From assembly GCA_964542305.1 (NCBI GenBank), contig CAZITX010000002.1:91161-155160 (forward strand): DNA of 64,000 bases. The letters are read 5' to 3'. Below the pieces are notes generated by a model. That model was not told the origin of the DNA. It worked only from the letters and a program-made list of their open reading frames with translations, and searched no databases. A program made the translations under genes and the position numbers. This document shows positions 1 to 8,677 of this stretch, one piece after another. The stretch's first letter is position 1. Each line of letters starts with the position of its first letter. Source of the stretch: DMER64 sp964542305. GTDB lineage: Bacteria; Bacteroidota; Bacteroidia; Bacteroidales; UBA932.

Positions 1-117
1 GGACCGATCCTGCAAACGGAATACCTGGAAATTAACCGTAACAACCTGTCACGGTATGCAGTTTCCAGATTGATTGAAAAGTATATGGATTTTTTTAATA
101 ATTTTGCCGGCTTATGA
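1..117 (+). CDS. C-terminal fragment of an unrecognised protein (5' end outside window)
   Basis: An open frame runs from base 1 to a TGA at 115-117, giving 38 residues that end in a hydrophobic/aromatic tail (EKYMDFFNNFAGL). The stop overlaps the ATG of the next gene in an ATGA arrangement, which is typical of translational coupling and supports this being a real coding end. No domain can be recognised from so short a piece, so no function is assigned. Confidence 0.6.
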   Translation, partial: GPILQTEYLEINRNNLSRYAVSRLIEKYMDFFNNFAGL

Positions 118-1535
118 AACCGACGCTTTTCCGTATTTTATTTCTTTTTCTGGGCTTTTCAATGCTCTCTGTAACAGGCTGGAGCAGGGAATTGCGCATT
201 GACGGAATTGAAATTACGGGCAATAAGATTACCAAAGATTTCATCATCCTAAGGGAATTGCCCTTTGCTGAGGGAGATACGTTCAACGAGAATCTTTTGG
301 CTGAACAATTGCGCCTGGCAAAAGAGAACCTGAACAACCTGCTTTTATTCAACTTTGTTGAGATATCGCCCCTAAGATCCATTGAAGATCCTTCTTTGAT
401 CACTGTGATCATACAGGTGCAGGAAAGATGGTATATATGGCCCCTTATTGAAGTAAAGCTGGAAGAGCGCAACCTGAGTACCTGGCTGCAAAATTGGGAT
501 TTTTCCAAGATCACCATAGAAGCCGGGGCCCGTATCGATAATTTTTTAGGATTGAAGCATAAACTGGTCATAGCGGCTCACGGAGGTTACCAGTGGGGTG
601 TTTTCCTGGGATACCGGGACATATCCCTGGACAGGGAAGGCAAGCATTTTCTGAGTATGGATGTACAGGGTAATTTCAGCCATAACCTGGATATTTTTAC
701 CGGAGAAGACAAACCGGCAAGGTACAACCTGCCGGATGTCATCCTGGAAAAATCCCTAGATACAAGGATCAATTACACATTCCGTCCCAATATACGCACC
801 CTGCACCATCTCTCTTTCATGCATGAATACAGCATGCTAGCCGATACAGTCCTCAAGATCAATCCCCATTACTGGGGTAACGACCGGCTTCAGAGAAACG
901 CTTTCAGGCTCAATTACAGGTACCGGCTTGACCAAAGGGATTATCATCCATATCCTTTGAACGGCTATTTTCTTCAGGCAGGAATGAACACCTACATCAC
1001 ATCAGATGCTTCTGTACGTTATGCCCAGCTCATACTGGGACTCCAGTATTTCAAGCAGATACAGAAATCCCGCTGGTATGTTTCGACAGTCTTTACCGGT
1101 GGGTATTCTATTGCCAACAAACAAGCCTATATCCTGGAAAAGGCAATCGGTTACGATAACAATATGATGCGCGGGTACGAATACACCGTAGCAGACGGCC
1201 AGGTATTTGCCATTTCCAACAACACATTGAAATTCAATATACTTAAAAAGAAGACGTTTACCCTCAACTGGCTTGCGTTCCTTCCCCAGTTTAACAAGAT
1301 ACATCTTACCATATATGCCAACGCTCATTTTGATATGGGATATGCCTACAACAAATGGGATTACCAGCTAAACACCCTGAGCAATCAGTTTCTTTATGCC
1401 GGCGGGCTGGGTATTGACCTGGTCACCTATTACGATATGGTCATTGGTATAGATTACTCGGTGAACAAACAATGTGAGCACGGTTTTCTGTCATGGAAAA
1501 ATTTCTTTTTTTCCATCAAAGTTCCCTTCATATAA
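114..1535 (+). CDS. Outer-membrane beta-barrel protein with one POTRA domain (BamA/surface-antigen-like)
   Basis: This 473-residue protein opens with a clear signal peptide (hydrophobic residues about 7-22). A single POTRA-like module follows (about 26-110; IDGIEITGNK, then an Arg-Glu-Leu-Pro-Phe stretch and VQERW), and after that many alternating amphipathic strands. It ends in aromatic and hydrophobic residues (SIKVPFI), as outer-membrane barrels do. Relatives of the BamA/TamA/D15 superfamily assemble or secrete outer-membrane proteins. With only one POTRA and about 360 barrel residues it is smaller than BamA, so its substrate is unknown. It overlaps the preceding stop by 4 nt (ATGA). lon follows after a short gap. 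Confidence 0.75.
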   Translation: MKPTLFRILFLFLGFSMLSVTGWSRELRIDGIEITGNKITKDFIILRELPFAEGDTFNENLLAEQLRLAKENLNNLLLFNFVEISPLRSIEDPSLITVIIQVQERWYIWPLIEVKLEERNLSTWLQNWDFSKITIEAGARIDNFLGLKHKLVIAAHGGYQWGVFLGYRDISLDREGKHFLSMDVQGNFSHNLDIFTGEDKPARYNLPDVILEKSLDTRINYTFRPNIRTLHHLSFMHEYSMLADTVLKINPHYWGNDRLQRNAFRLNYRYRLDQRDYHPYPLNGYFLQAGMNTYITSDASVRYAQLILGLQYFKQIQKSRWYVSTVFTGGYSIANKQAYILEKAIGYDNNMMRGYEYTVADGQVFAISNNTLKFNILKKKTFTLNWLAFLPQFNKIHLTIYANAHFDMGYAYNKWDYQLNTLSNQFLYAGGLGIDLVTYYDMVIGIDYSVNKQCEHGFLSWKNFFFSIKVPFI

Positions 1536-1604
1536 ATATCGGTCATTTTGTCAGTCACATCCTGTGGCACGAAGATTGACGGAGTGAATGCAGAAGATAC
1601 AAAT

Positions 1605-3998
1605 ATGAATTTAATTCTCAGTGATAAGATGACCGTTATTCCCTTAATGGAAATGGATATGGAAGAGCAACAGGGAAATATTCACGAAGAAGAATCGCCC
1701 CAGATACTTCCCTTGTTGGTTCTGCGAAATGCCGTCGTTTTTCCGGGGACACTGATCCCCATTACCGTCGGCAGGGAAAAATCAATGAAACTGGTCAGGG
1801 AAAGTTTTGCAGGCGACAAATGGGTGGGAACCGTTACCCAAACGGATCCCCTGGATGACGATCCCGATGAAGATGCCGTCAGCCGGCACGGTTGTTTAGC
1901 CAAAATACTCAAGATAATTGAAATGCCCGAAGGGGGCATTACAGTGATATTACACGGCAGCAGGCGTTTCCATGTAGAACGTATGGTCCAGAAAGATCCT
2001 TATTTTGCGGCGGAAGTCCGTTACCTGTCAGACATTATGCCCTTGAAAGAAAACACCAATTACAAAGCGGTTGTAGAAGGAATTAAAGAGGTGGCTGCCC
2101 AAATCTTCCAGTTAACTCCCAGTATTCCCCGGGAAGCGGAATTTGCCCTGAAAAATATTGAAAAAGAAGACTTTTTGGTCAATTTTGTAGCCTCCAACAT
2201 ATACCTGGAAGGGATCAAGGACAAACTCAACCTGCTGGCTATAGATGCCCTGGAAGACAGGGCCTCCAAATTACTGGAATTGCTGTATAAACACCTGGAA
2301 CTCCTCAAATTCAAAGAACAGATTCATCAGAAAGTACGGGGTGAAATAGACCAACAGCAGAAAGAATATTACCTGAGCAACCAGTTGAAGACCATACAGG
2401 ACGAGCTGGGGTTGTCACAGGATATGGAAGAGATCGACAACCTGCGGGAACAGGCTGCAAAGAAGAAGTGGAGCAAGGAAATTGCCGAGATTTTTGAAAA
2501 AGAGATCCTGAAACTGGAACGTGCCAATCCGCACCAGCCCGATTACGGGATCCAGCTGAATTACCTTCAGTTCCTGGTAGATCTTCCCTGGGGAGAATAT
2601 ACAAAAGACCACCTGGACCTGAAAAGGGCCCGCAAAGTGCTGGACAAGGATCATTCCGGCCTGGAAACGGTCAAGGACAGGATCCTGGAACATCTGGCCG
2701 TGCTGAAACTGAAAGGAGATATGAAATCCCCCATTCTTTGCCTCTACGGCCCTCCGGGCGTCGGCAAAACGTCCCTGGGAAGATCGGTTGCCAGGGCACT
2801 GGGCAGGAATTTCGCACGCATTTCTCTCGGCGGTCTTCACGATGAATCAGAGATCAGGGGGCACAGGCGGACTTACATCGGCGCCATGCCCGGCAGGATC
2901 ATCCAAAGCATAAAAAGAAGCAAATCCTCGAACCCGGTCATTGTATTGGACGAGATCGACAAAGTGGGAGCCGATTTCAGGGGAGACCCCTCCTCGGCAT
3001 TACTGGAAGTATTGGATCCCGAACAGAACAACTCGTTCCACGACAATTACCTGGACGTGGATTACGACCTTTCAAAGGCTTTGTTTATTACTACAGCCAA
3101 CAGCATAGGGAATATCCAGCCGGCCCTGCGGGACCGAATGGAAATGATCCCCATTAACGGATACCTTGCCGAAGAAAAAAGGACCATAGCCCGCAAACAC
3201 TTATTGCCCAAGCAACTGGAAGCTCACGGACTAACACCTTCCCAGCTTCGGTTGAGCCGCAAGGCCATTGATGTGGTAATCAACGAATACACAAGGGAAT
3301 CAGGAGTACGCAGCCTGGAAAAACAATTGGCCAAAATTGCGCGCAATGTTGCCAAAAGGATCGCTTTCGGGGAAACCTACGATCCCAATCTGACACCCGA
3401 TAATGTGCGTGAGATCCTGGGAGTCCACCGTATCATACAGGATATTCAGAAAGGAAATGAATTTCCGGGAGTAGTCACGGGACTGGCCTGGACAGAAACA
3501 GGAGGCGAGATCCTTTTTGTTGAATCAAGCCTCAGCAAGGGTAAAGGAACCCTAACCACCACCGGAAACCTTGGAGATGTCATGAAAGAATCGGCCATTA
3601 TTGCCCAGCAGTATCTGAAAGCACATTCCGGGCTTCTGGACCTTGATCCGGAGATCTTTGAAAAAACCGACATTCACCTGCACGTTCCTGAAGGGGCCAT
3701 TCCAAAAGACGGGCCTTCGGCCGGTATCACCATGATCTGCTCCATTGCCAGTGCATTTAAAGACAAATGCATCCGCAAAGGCGTAGCCATGACCGGAGAG
3801 ATCACCCTGCGTGGCAGGATCCTTCCTGTAGGTGGCATTAAAGAAAAAATCCTTGCCGCCAAACGTTCCGGGATAAAAACCATTATTCTTTCCGAAGACA
3901 ACCGGAAAGATATTGAAGAGATCAATCCCGATTTCATAAAAGGCATTGAATTTAAATTCATGAAGACCATACCCGAAGTGATCAAATACGTATTGTAG
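1605..3998 (+). CDS. lon: ATP-dependent Lon protease
   Basis: Lon is a cytosolic AAA+ serine protease that degrades misfolded and regulatory proteins. Visible in order are the N-terminal substrate domain (ILPLLVLRNAVVFPGT), a Walker A motif GPPGVGKT at residues 382-389, a Walker B motif (VIVLDEIDK) and the C-terminal protease domain. That domain has catalytic Ser705 in KDGPSAG and Lys748 in GGIKEK, 43 residues apart as in E. coli Lon. At 797 residues it is full length. The start is uncertain: the frame extends to a TTG at 1548, and ATG 1629 (MTVIPLMEMDMEEQ) is also plausible. ATG 1605 is chosen as a compromise. The stop lies 1 nt before ung. Confidence 0.95.
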   Translation: MNLILSDKMTVIPLMEMDMEEQQGNIHEEESPQILPLLVLRNAVVFPGTLIPITVGREKSMKLVRESFAGDKWVGTVTQTDPLDDDPDEDAVSRHGCLAKILKIIEMPEGGITVILHGSRRFHVERMVQKDPYFAAEVRYLSDIMPLKENTNYKAVVEGIKEVAAQIFQLTPSIPREAEFALKNIEKEDFLVNFVASNIYLEGIKDKLNLLAIDALEDRASKLLELLYKHLELLKFKEQIHQKVRGEIDQQQKEYYLSNQLKTIQDELGLSQDMEEIDNLREQAAKKKWSKEIAEIFEKEILKLERANPHQPDYGIQLNYLQFLVDLPWGEYTKDHLDLKRARKVLDKDHSGLETVKDRILEHLAVLKLKGDMKSPILCLYGPPGVGKTSLGRSVARALGRNFARISLGGLHDESEIRGHRRTYIGAMPGRIIQSIKRSKSSNPVIVLDEIDKVGADFRGDPSSALLEVLDPEQNNSFHDNYLDVDYDLSKALFITTANSIGNIQPALRDRMEMIPINGYLAEEKRTIARKHLLPKQLEAHGLTPSQLRLSRKAIDVVINEYTRESGVRSLEKQLAKIARNVAKRIAFGETYDPNLTPDNVREILGVHRIIQDIQKGNEFPGVVTGLAWTETGGEILFVESSLSKGKGTLTTTGNLGDVMKESAIIAQQYLKAHSGLLDLDPEIFEKTDIHLHVPEGAIPKDGPSAGITMICSIASAFKDKCIRKGVAMTGEITLRGRILPVGGIKEKILAAKRSGIKTIILSEDNRKDIEEINPDFIKGIEFKFMKTIPEVIKYVL

Positions 3999-3999
3999 C

Positions 4000-4668
4000 G
4001 TGGATGTAAGCATTGAAGACAGCTGGAAAAAAATTCTGGAGCCGGAATTCTCAAAACCATATTTTGAAAATATCGTCTCTTTCCTTCGTACGGAAAAAAA
4101 GGAAGGAAAAACCATATATCCCCCCGGGAAACAGATCTTCAATGCCTTTGAAATGACCCCCTTTTCTTCTTTGAAAGTTTTGTTGCTGGGACAGGATCCA
4201 TATCACCGCCCCGGTCAGGCTCACGGATTATCCTTTTCCGTGCCCCGCAATACCCCTCCCCCGCCTTCTCTGAAAACCATTTTTGCCGAGTTAAACGCCG
4301 ACACCGGTATTGCACCTCCTTCCCACGGATGCCTGGAAGCATGGGCTGCACAAGGAGTCTTGCTGCTCAATGCCATCCTTACTGTGGAGGCCGGGAAACC
4401 CGCTTCACACAGCGACATTGGCTGGATGGATTTCACTGACGCGGTAATACGAACCGTTTCTGAAAAAAAAGAAAACATCGTTTTTTTGTTATGGGGGAAT
4501 TTTGCCCGCAGTAAAAGAAACCTCATAGACCCCTTGCGGCATTGTATTCTGGAAGCTGCGCATCCTTCACCTCTTGCCCGCGGGGCATTTTACGGGTCCC
4601 GGCCTTTTTCAAAAACGAATGCATACCTGGTCTCAAAAGGGATAGATCCTATAGACTGGCATTTGTAA
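4000..4668 (+). CDS. ung: Uracil-DNA glycosylase, family 1
   Basis: Ung removes uracil from DNA to start base-excision repair in the cytosol. The 222 residues contain the water-activating motif GQDPYH (Asp66), the uracil-specificity loop and the HPSPLA motif (His188) that contacts DNA. The start is GTG at 4000. The resulting N-terminus (MDVSIEDSWKKIL) matches the family's usual beginning, so the GTG is preferred to any later ATG. It begins 1 nt after the lon stop, which suggests co-transcription with lon. Confidence 0.95.
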   Translation: MDVSIEDSWKKILEPEFSKPYFENIVSFLRTEKKEGKTIYPPGKQIFNAFEMTPFSSLKVLLLGQDPYHRPGQAHGLSFSVPRNTPPPPSLKTIFAELNADTGIAPPSHGCLEAWAAQGVLLLNAILTVEAGKPASHSDIGWMDFTDAVIRTVSEKKENIVFLLWGNFARSKRNLIDPLRHCILEAAHPSPLARGAFYGSRPFSKTNAYLVSKGIDPIDWHL

Positions 4669-4691
4669 AGAGCTATATCCGATATTTTTCT

Positions 4692-4699
4692 TACTTTTG
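4692..4699 (+). promoter_or_regulatory. -7 promoter element TACTTTTG upstream of coaD
   Basis: TACTTTTG matches the Bacteroidota housekeeping -7 consensus TAnnTTTG and lies 25 nt before the coaD ATG. A TTTG at 4662-4665 is 26 nt upstream, longer than the usual 19-21 nt spacing, so the -33 element is uncertain. Confidence 0.45.
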
Positions 4700-4724
4700 G
4701 AGTTTAACCAATTTATTTATCTCC

Positions 4725-5201
4725 ATGGAAAAGATCGCTGTCTTTCCCGGCTCTTTTGATCCGTTTACATCCGGACACCTTGATGTTTTGCATTCAGCAC
4801 TGAAACTTTTTGACAGGATTATTGTTGCAGTTGGTGTCAATCAACAGAAGGTAAGTCTTTTTTCTCCCAAAGCACGGGTCGCCCTTATTAAAGAAGTCAT
4901 TATGGATTTGCCCCAGGTAGAAGTTTGTTCATTCAACGGCCTGACCATAGATTTTTGCCGGAACAATAACATCAATTTTATATTCAGGGGTATCCGTACC
5001 ACAACAGATTTTGAGCTGGAACAAGTAATTGCACAAGTGAATTCCAAGATGGCTCCAGAGATCCAGACAATTTTTATTCCTTCCGGACCCAAATTTTCTT
5101 TTATTTCTTCTACCGTGGTACGGGATGTGCTCTTAAATGGCGGGGATGCCGGATGTATGTTACCCCCCGGAGTAGATTTAAACAAATATTTAAAAATGTA
5201 G
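4725..5201 (+). CDS. coaD: Phosphopantetheine adenylyltransferase
   Basis: CoaD transfers AMP from ATP to 4'-phosphopantetheine, the penultimate step of coenzyme A synthesis. The 158-residue protein has the nucleotidyltransferase motif near its start (FPGSFDPFTSGH, His18 of the TxGH signature), the FRGIRTTTDFE segment and the C-terminal ISSTVVRD motif. Length and order match the bacterial enzyme. The frame is open upstream, but ATG 4725 gives the standard MEKIAVFPGSFDP start. The gene follows ung by 56 nt and has its own -7-like element. Confidence 0.96.
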   Translation: MEKIAVFPGSFDPFTSGHLDVLHSALKLFDRIIVAVGVNQQKVSLFSPKARVALIKEVIMDLPQVEVCSFNGLTIDFCRNNNINFIFRGIRTTTDFELEQVIAQVNSKMAPEIQTIFIPSGPKFSFISSTVVRDVLLNGGDAGCMLPPGVDLNKYLKM

Positions 5202-5211
5202 GAACCCATAT

Positions 5212-6942
5212 ATGTGGTCTCTGTTTCTGGCTGTTTTTTACAACCTTTTTCTGTGTCTTAACGGAGGAAGCGAATCCCCGGTTATTCTTGCTATGCAGCA
5301 GGGAGAGCATGTGATTCCCGTAGACACACTGTCTCCGGACTTCCAGGGATGTATGACCTTCACAGGAGAAGAAGCCCTGGAGCCGGGACAATATATGTTT
5401 GTTCAGGATAACCGCAGGCTTTTTAATTTTCTTATATCCCGTCATGAACCTGTAACCATACGATTTATCGCTACCTTAAACAGAAGCAGGACCGAAGATA
5501 TTCACATAGACGGATCGGAAGAGAACAACGCCTATATGCGTTTTTATCGGTTCCTCCAGGATAAATACTCAATGATCAATAACATTCTGGACTCAGATTC
5601 CGGTCCGGATGAAAAATTACTTGAGGTAGAACGGATGGAAGGCACCATAAGGGAATATACCAATTTTCTGGCAGGACAGTTTGACAGCTGTATGCTGGGG
5701 ATCATTGCCCGGAACGTGTTCACTCCCGAGCAAACAGACGGAGAGGATCCTTTACATTACCTGAATTATATTGATTTCACTGATCCCCGGTACCTGAATA
5801 CCTCAATTCTTCCGGTCAGGCTAAAAGAATTTTTCACACAGAAACTGCTACAGCAGCCGGATACACTAATTTGTTATACCGACCTTCTCCTGAAAGAAGA
5901 CATGCATCCGCGTGTAAGGGCGTATTGCGCACAATACCTGTTCACTCTCTTTTTTACAAGCGAGATCATGGGAATGGAACGCGTTGCCGTACATATTGCA
6001 CGCGAATATTTTATAAATGATCCGGCTTTGTCTGACGATCCTGAAATGTTGCGGGAAATGGAGAATTATGTAGAATTCAACAGCCGGTGTCTTACAGGCA
6101 TGAATGCTCCACCGCTCGAATTACCGGATAAGGAAGGGAATATCCGTTCCTTGTACGGGATCCGGGCTCCGTATAGTGTGGTTTTCTTTTTTGAAGACAA
6201 TTGCCCTGCATGCAGTGATGAACTGCTAAAATTGGTAAAATTTTCTCAAAAAACTGAAAATAAGAACATTATAATATTTGCTGTTTATACGGGAGATAAT
6301 CGGGATGTCTTCGTAAAATATTCAGATTTTTTTCCTGAAAACTGGACTGCTGTCTGGGATCCCCATCTAAGTTCGGGATTTCAGAAGATGTATAACGTGA
6401 GAAGTACACCCAGGATCTATTTACTGGATAGAAACAAGATCATAATTGGAAGAGATATCGGAACTGAAACACTAAATGATATCATAGAGGATCACCGTTC
6501 ACGAAACGTTGTGGATTCGCCGGAAGCACCGGACATTGTGCTGGAGACCGAAAATGGGGAATCCTATGCATTATACGACATAAAGTCTTCTTATACAGTT
6601 CTTTTCCTTTACGATCCCGCCTGTGCTACATGCGGTATGACAACTCACCTTCTCTACGATTTATTTGAAAGCACCCGGAATACGGGGATCCGGTTTTCTG
6701 CCGTATATACAGGGAACGACTATAAGTCATGGAGAATGTGGCTGGCAGAAGGAGGGTACACAGAATGGATCAACCTCTGGAACCCGTCTGGAGATGACAG
6801 GATATATCGCCATTACAATATCAACGACATACCCTTGATCCTGCTGCTTGATGAAGACAAGAAAATCGTAGCAGATCATCTTTCTGTGGAAACACTGACT
6901 TATATACTAAAAGAACTTATGCCTCATGATTCATTATTTTGA
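5212..6942 (+). CDS. Secreted protein with two thioredoxin-like domains (DUF5106-type architecture)
   Basis: The 576-residue protein starts with a hydrophobic export signal (MWSLFLAVFYNLFLCL). A region of about 280 residues follows that resembles the N-terminal part of Bacteroidota thiol-redox lipoproteins. Two thioredoxin-fold domains come next: the first has CPAC at 331-334 after VVFFFEDN, the second CATC at 471-474 after VLFLYDPA. Each carries a typical cis-Pro region (TPRIYLLD and IPLILLLD). The tandem arrangement suggests a periplasmic disulfide reductase or relay, but the partner is unknown. The last 17 nt overlap the UbiD-family gene, so the two are probably co-translated. Confidence 0.7.
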   Translation: MWSLFLAVFYNLFLCLNGGSESPVILAMQQGEHVIPVDTLSPDFQGCMTFTGEEALEPGQYMFVQDNRRLFNFLISRHEPVTIRFIATLNRSRTEDIHIDGSEENNAYMRFYRFLQDKYSMINNILDSDSGPDEKLLEVERMEGTIREYTNFLAGQFDSCMLGIIARNVFTPEQTDGEDPLHYLNYIDFTDPRYLNTSILPVRLKEFFTQKLLQQPDTLICYTDLLLKEDMHPRVRAYCAQYLFTLFFTSEIMGMERVAVHIAREYFINDPALSDDPEMLREMENYVEFNSRCLTGMNAPPLELPDKEGNIRSLYGIRAPYSVVFFFEDNCPACSDELLKLVKFSQKTENKNIIIFAVYTGDNRDVFVKYSDFFPENWTAVWDPHLSSGFQKMYNVRSTPRIYLLDRNKIIIGRDIGTETLNDIIEDHRSRNVVDSPEAPDIVLETENGESYALYDIKSSYTVLFLYDPACATCGMTTHLLYDLFESTRNTGIRFSAVYTGNDYKSWRMWLAEGGYTEWINLWNPSGDDRIYRHYNINDIPLILLLDEDKKIVADHLSVETLTYILKELMPHDSLF

Positions 6943-8677
6943 CGAATTTCTAAAAATTTTACATCAGAAAGGCGAGTTGCTGACTATAACCCGTCACGTT
7001 GACACAAACCAGGAAATCGCAGAGATAACTGACCGTCAGGCAAGCCGGCACAACGGTGGAAAAGCCCTGCTTTTTACGGATACCGGAACCGTTTTCCCTA
7101 TTGTAACAAACGTTTTTTCTTCTGAAAAAAGAATTGCCCTGGCATTCGAAATGGACACCTTGGATGATGTATGTAACAGGATATCTGCTTTTTACCAAGC
7201 CATAGCCCAAAGCCGGACAAGCAACCGGTTTATGAGAAGATCCCCGATTTCGGAATTTAACCAATACATTCCCAAAGCTTCCAGTGCAGGTTCCTGTCAG
7301 GAGATCGCCTTGTTCCCTCCGGATCTGAACAGGATCCCTTTCCTGAGGAACCGTGCCTTTGACCAGGCACACAGCCTTCACGAAGTGCCGCTTTTGATCA
7401 AGAATCCTTACCTGGACACTTATAACATAGAATCCACACGTTTGCTGTGGCATTCCAAAACCACCGTACAAGTCAAATTCGAACCCGGTTCTCAGGCTTC
7501 ATTATTTATCAATGAATCTCCCCAGGCAAGAATTCCGGTAGCGTTGTTTTTCGGGGGAGATCCCCTGTATACCCTTACAGGGATAGTCCCCCAAGCCAAA
7601 GATGTGGATCCGTTATTGCTGGGAGGTTACTTGAGAAGAAAAGCAATAGTCAAAGTCCCGTGTTTGAGCCAGCCTCTGGAAGTTCCCGAAAATTGTGACC
7701 TGGTCATAGAAGGATACATTGACAAGAATGCGCAGCAGGTAGCCTCGGCCTCCTGCGGCGAAAGCACCGGTTTTTATTCCACCGGGGGCAAAGAGCCTTT
7801 AATGCACGTGACCTGTGTTACGCACAGGAAAGACCCGAAATTACTACTGAATATTCCTTCTTTGGGAGTGATGCGGTCCAGGAGACACCTGGCCAAGGCC
7901 ATCTCTGTTTTTGTAGAAACAAACATTGAACAAACCATTGCTATGGAAGTCAGGCGGTTGTGTTTTCCCTATTTTGCCGAAAACGGATCAGCCGCAATTA
8001 TTGCCATAAGAAAGTATTATCCCGGACAGACTTATAAAGTGGCTCATGCTTTTTGGGGATCTTCTACAACCTACCTTAACAAATTACTGATACTTGTAGA
8101 TGAGCATGTTGATGTTACAAACCTGTATGAAGTAAACGAATGTATTAAAAAGTACTACAACCCGTCCCGGGATACTTTTTTCAGCAGGGGCCCGCTCAGC
8201 ATGTCAGATCACGCCGCTCCCCAGTCCGGTTTTGGGGGAAAAATATGCATTGACGCCACCAAGAAAGCCGGTAATAACTTACACAAACCGTCTACCTGCA
8301 AGGACCCGTTTCTTTTCTTTCACAAATCAGAAGCGGATCATAAGAAATATCATTCAGACATCAGAATGGTGATCGCCGTGGATGAAGAAGTTGATCTGAA
8401 AGACAAGGATCTGTGTTTCTGGATGATGATAAATCAGACGGATCCCATAAGGGACGTCAGTATAGAAAACGGTGTTTTGGTTGTGGATGCCTGTACCAAA
8501 AAGAAAGGAGACCCTGGTGTTCTCCGCTCCTGGCCGAATATATGCTGCTCCTCGAAAGAAATAATTGAGAATGTTGATAAATACTGGGAACGGCTGAAAA
8601 TCGGAGAATTCATCCCTTCTCCTTCGCTCAGGTTCTATCCGTTTTTGCGGAAAGGCAACGCACATATCAGTGAATAG
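6926..8677 (+). CDS. Divergent UbiD-family (de)carboxylase-like protein
   Basis: UbiD enzymes use prenylated FMN to decarboxylate aromatic and unsaturated acids, including steps of quinone synthesis. The 583 residues follow the family from end to end: HQKGELLTITRHVD at the N-terminus, an N-x4-R pair at Asn167/Arg172, VALFFGGDP, EGYID, GESTGFYS and THRKDP. The acid in GE(S/T)G (Glu279) is kept. The canonical Glu five residues earlier is Ser274, and the metal-ligand His region aligns with Lys184. It may therefore have altered or lost activity. It overlaps the upstream thioredoxin-like gene by 17 nt and the convergent lnt by 43 nt. No UbiX gene is visible here. Confidence 0.75.
   Translation: MIHYFDEFLKILHQKGELLTITRHVDTNQEIAEITDRQASRHNGGKALLFTDTGTVFPIVTNVFSSEKRIALAFEMDTLDDVCNRISAFYQAIAQSRTSNRFMRRSPISEFNQYIPKASSAGSCQEIALFPPDLNRIPFLRNRAFDQAHSLHEVPLLIKNPYLDTYNIESTRLLWHSKTTVQVKFEPGSQASLFINESPQARIPVALFFGGDPLYTLTGIVPQAKDVDPLLLGGYLRRKAIVKVPCLSQPLEVPENCDLVIEGYIDKNAQQVASASCGESTGFYSTGGKEPLMHVTCVTHRKDPKLLLNIPSLGVMRSRRHLAKAISVFVETNIEQTIAMEVRRLCFPYFAENGSAAIIAIRKYYPGQTYKVAHAFWGSSTTYLNKLLILVDEHVDVTNLYEVNECIKKYYNPSRDTFFSRGPLSMSDHAAPQSGFGGKICIDATKKAGNNLHKPSTCKDPFLFFHKSEADHKKYHSDIRMVIAVDEEVDLKDKDLCFWMMINQTDPIRDVSIENGVLVVDACTKKKGDPGVLRSWPNICCSSKEIIENVDKYWERLKIGEFIPSPSLRFYPFLRKGNAHISE

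Noticed and set aside
114..1535. TamA partner of the TamB encoded at 49046
   Set aside because: It has one POTRA and is far away; a link cannot be shown from the sequence.
1548..1604. TTG-initiated extension of Lon
   Set aside because: ATG starts at 1605 and 1629 fit the family N-terminus better, and no ribosome site supports the TTG.
3552..4142. 196-codon open frame on the minus strand opposite lon/ung
   Set aside because: It is a shadow of lon and ung with low-complexity translation and no recognisable domain.
6926..8677. Assignment of the UbiD-family protein as the menaquinone decarboxylase because menA is in the window
   Set aside because: The genes are 8 kb apart, the active site is divergent, and menA belongs to a different pathway branch.
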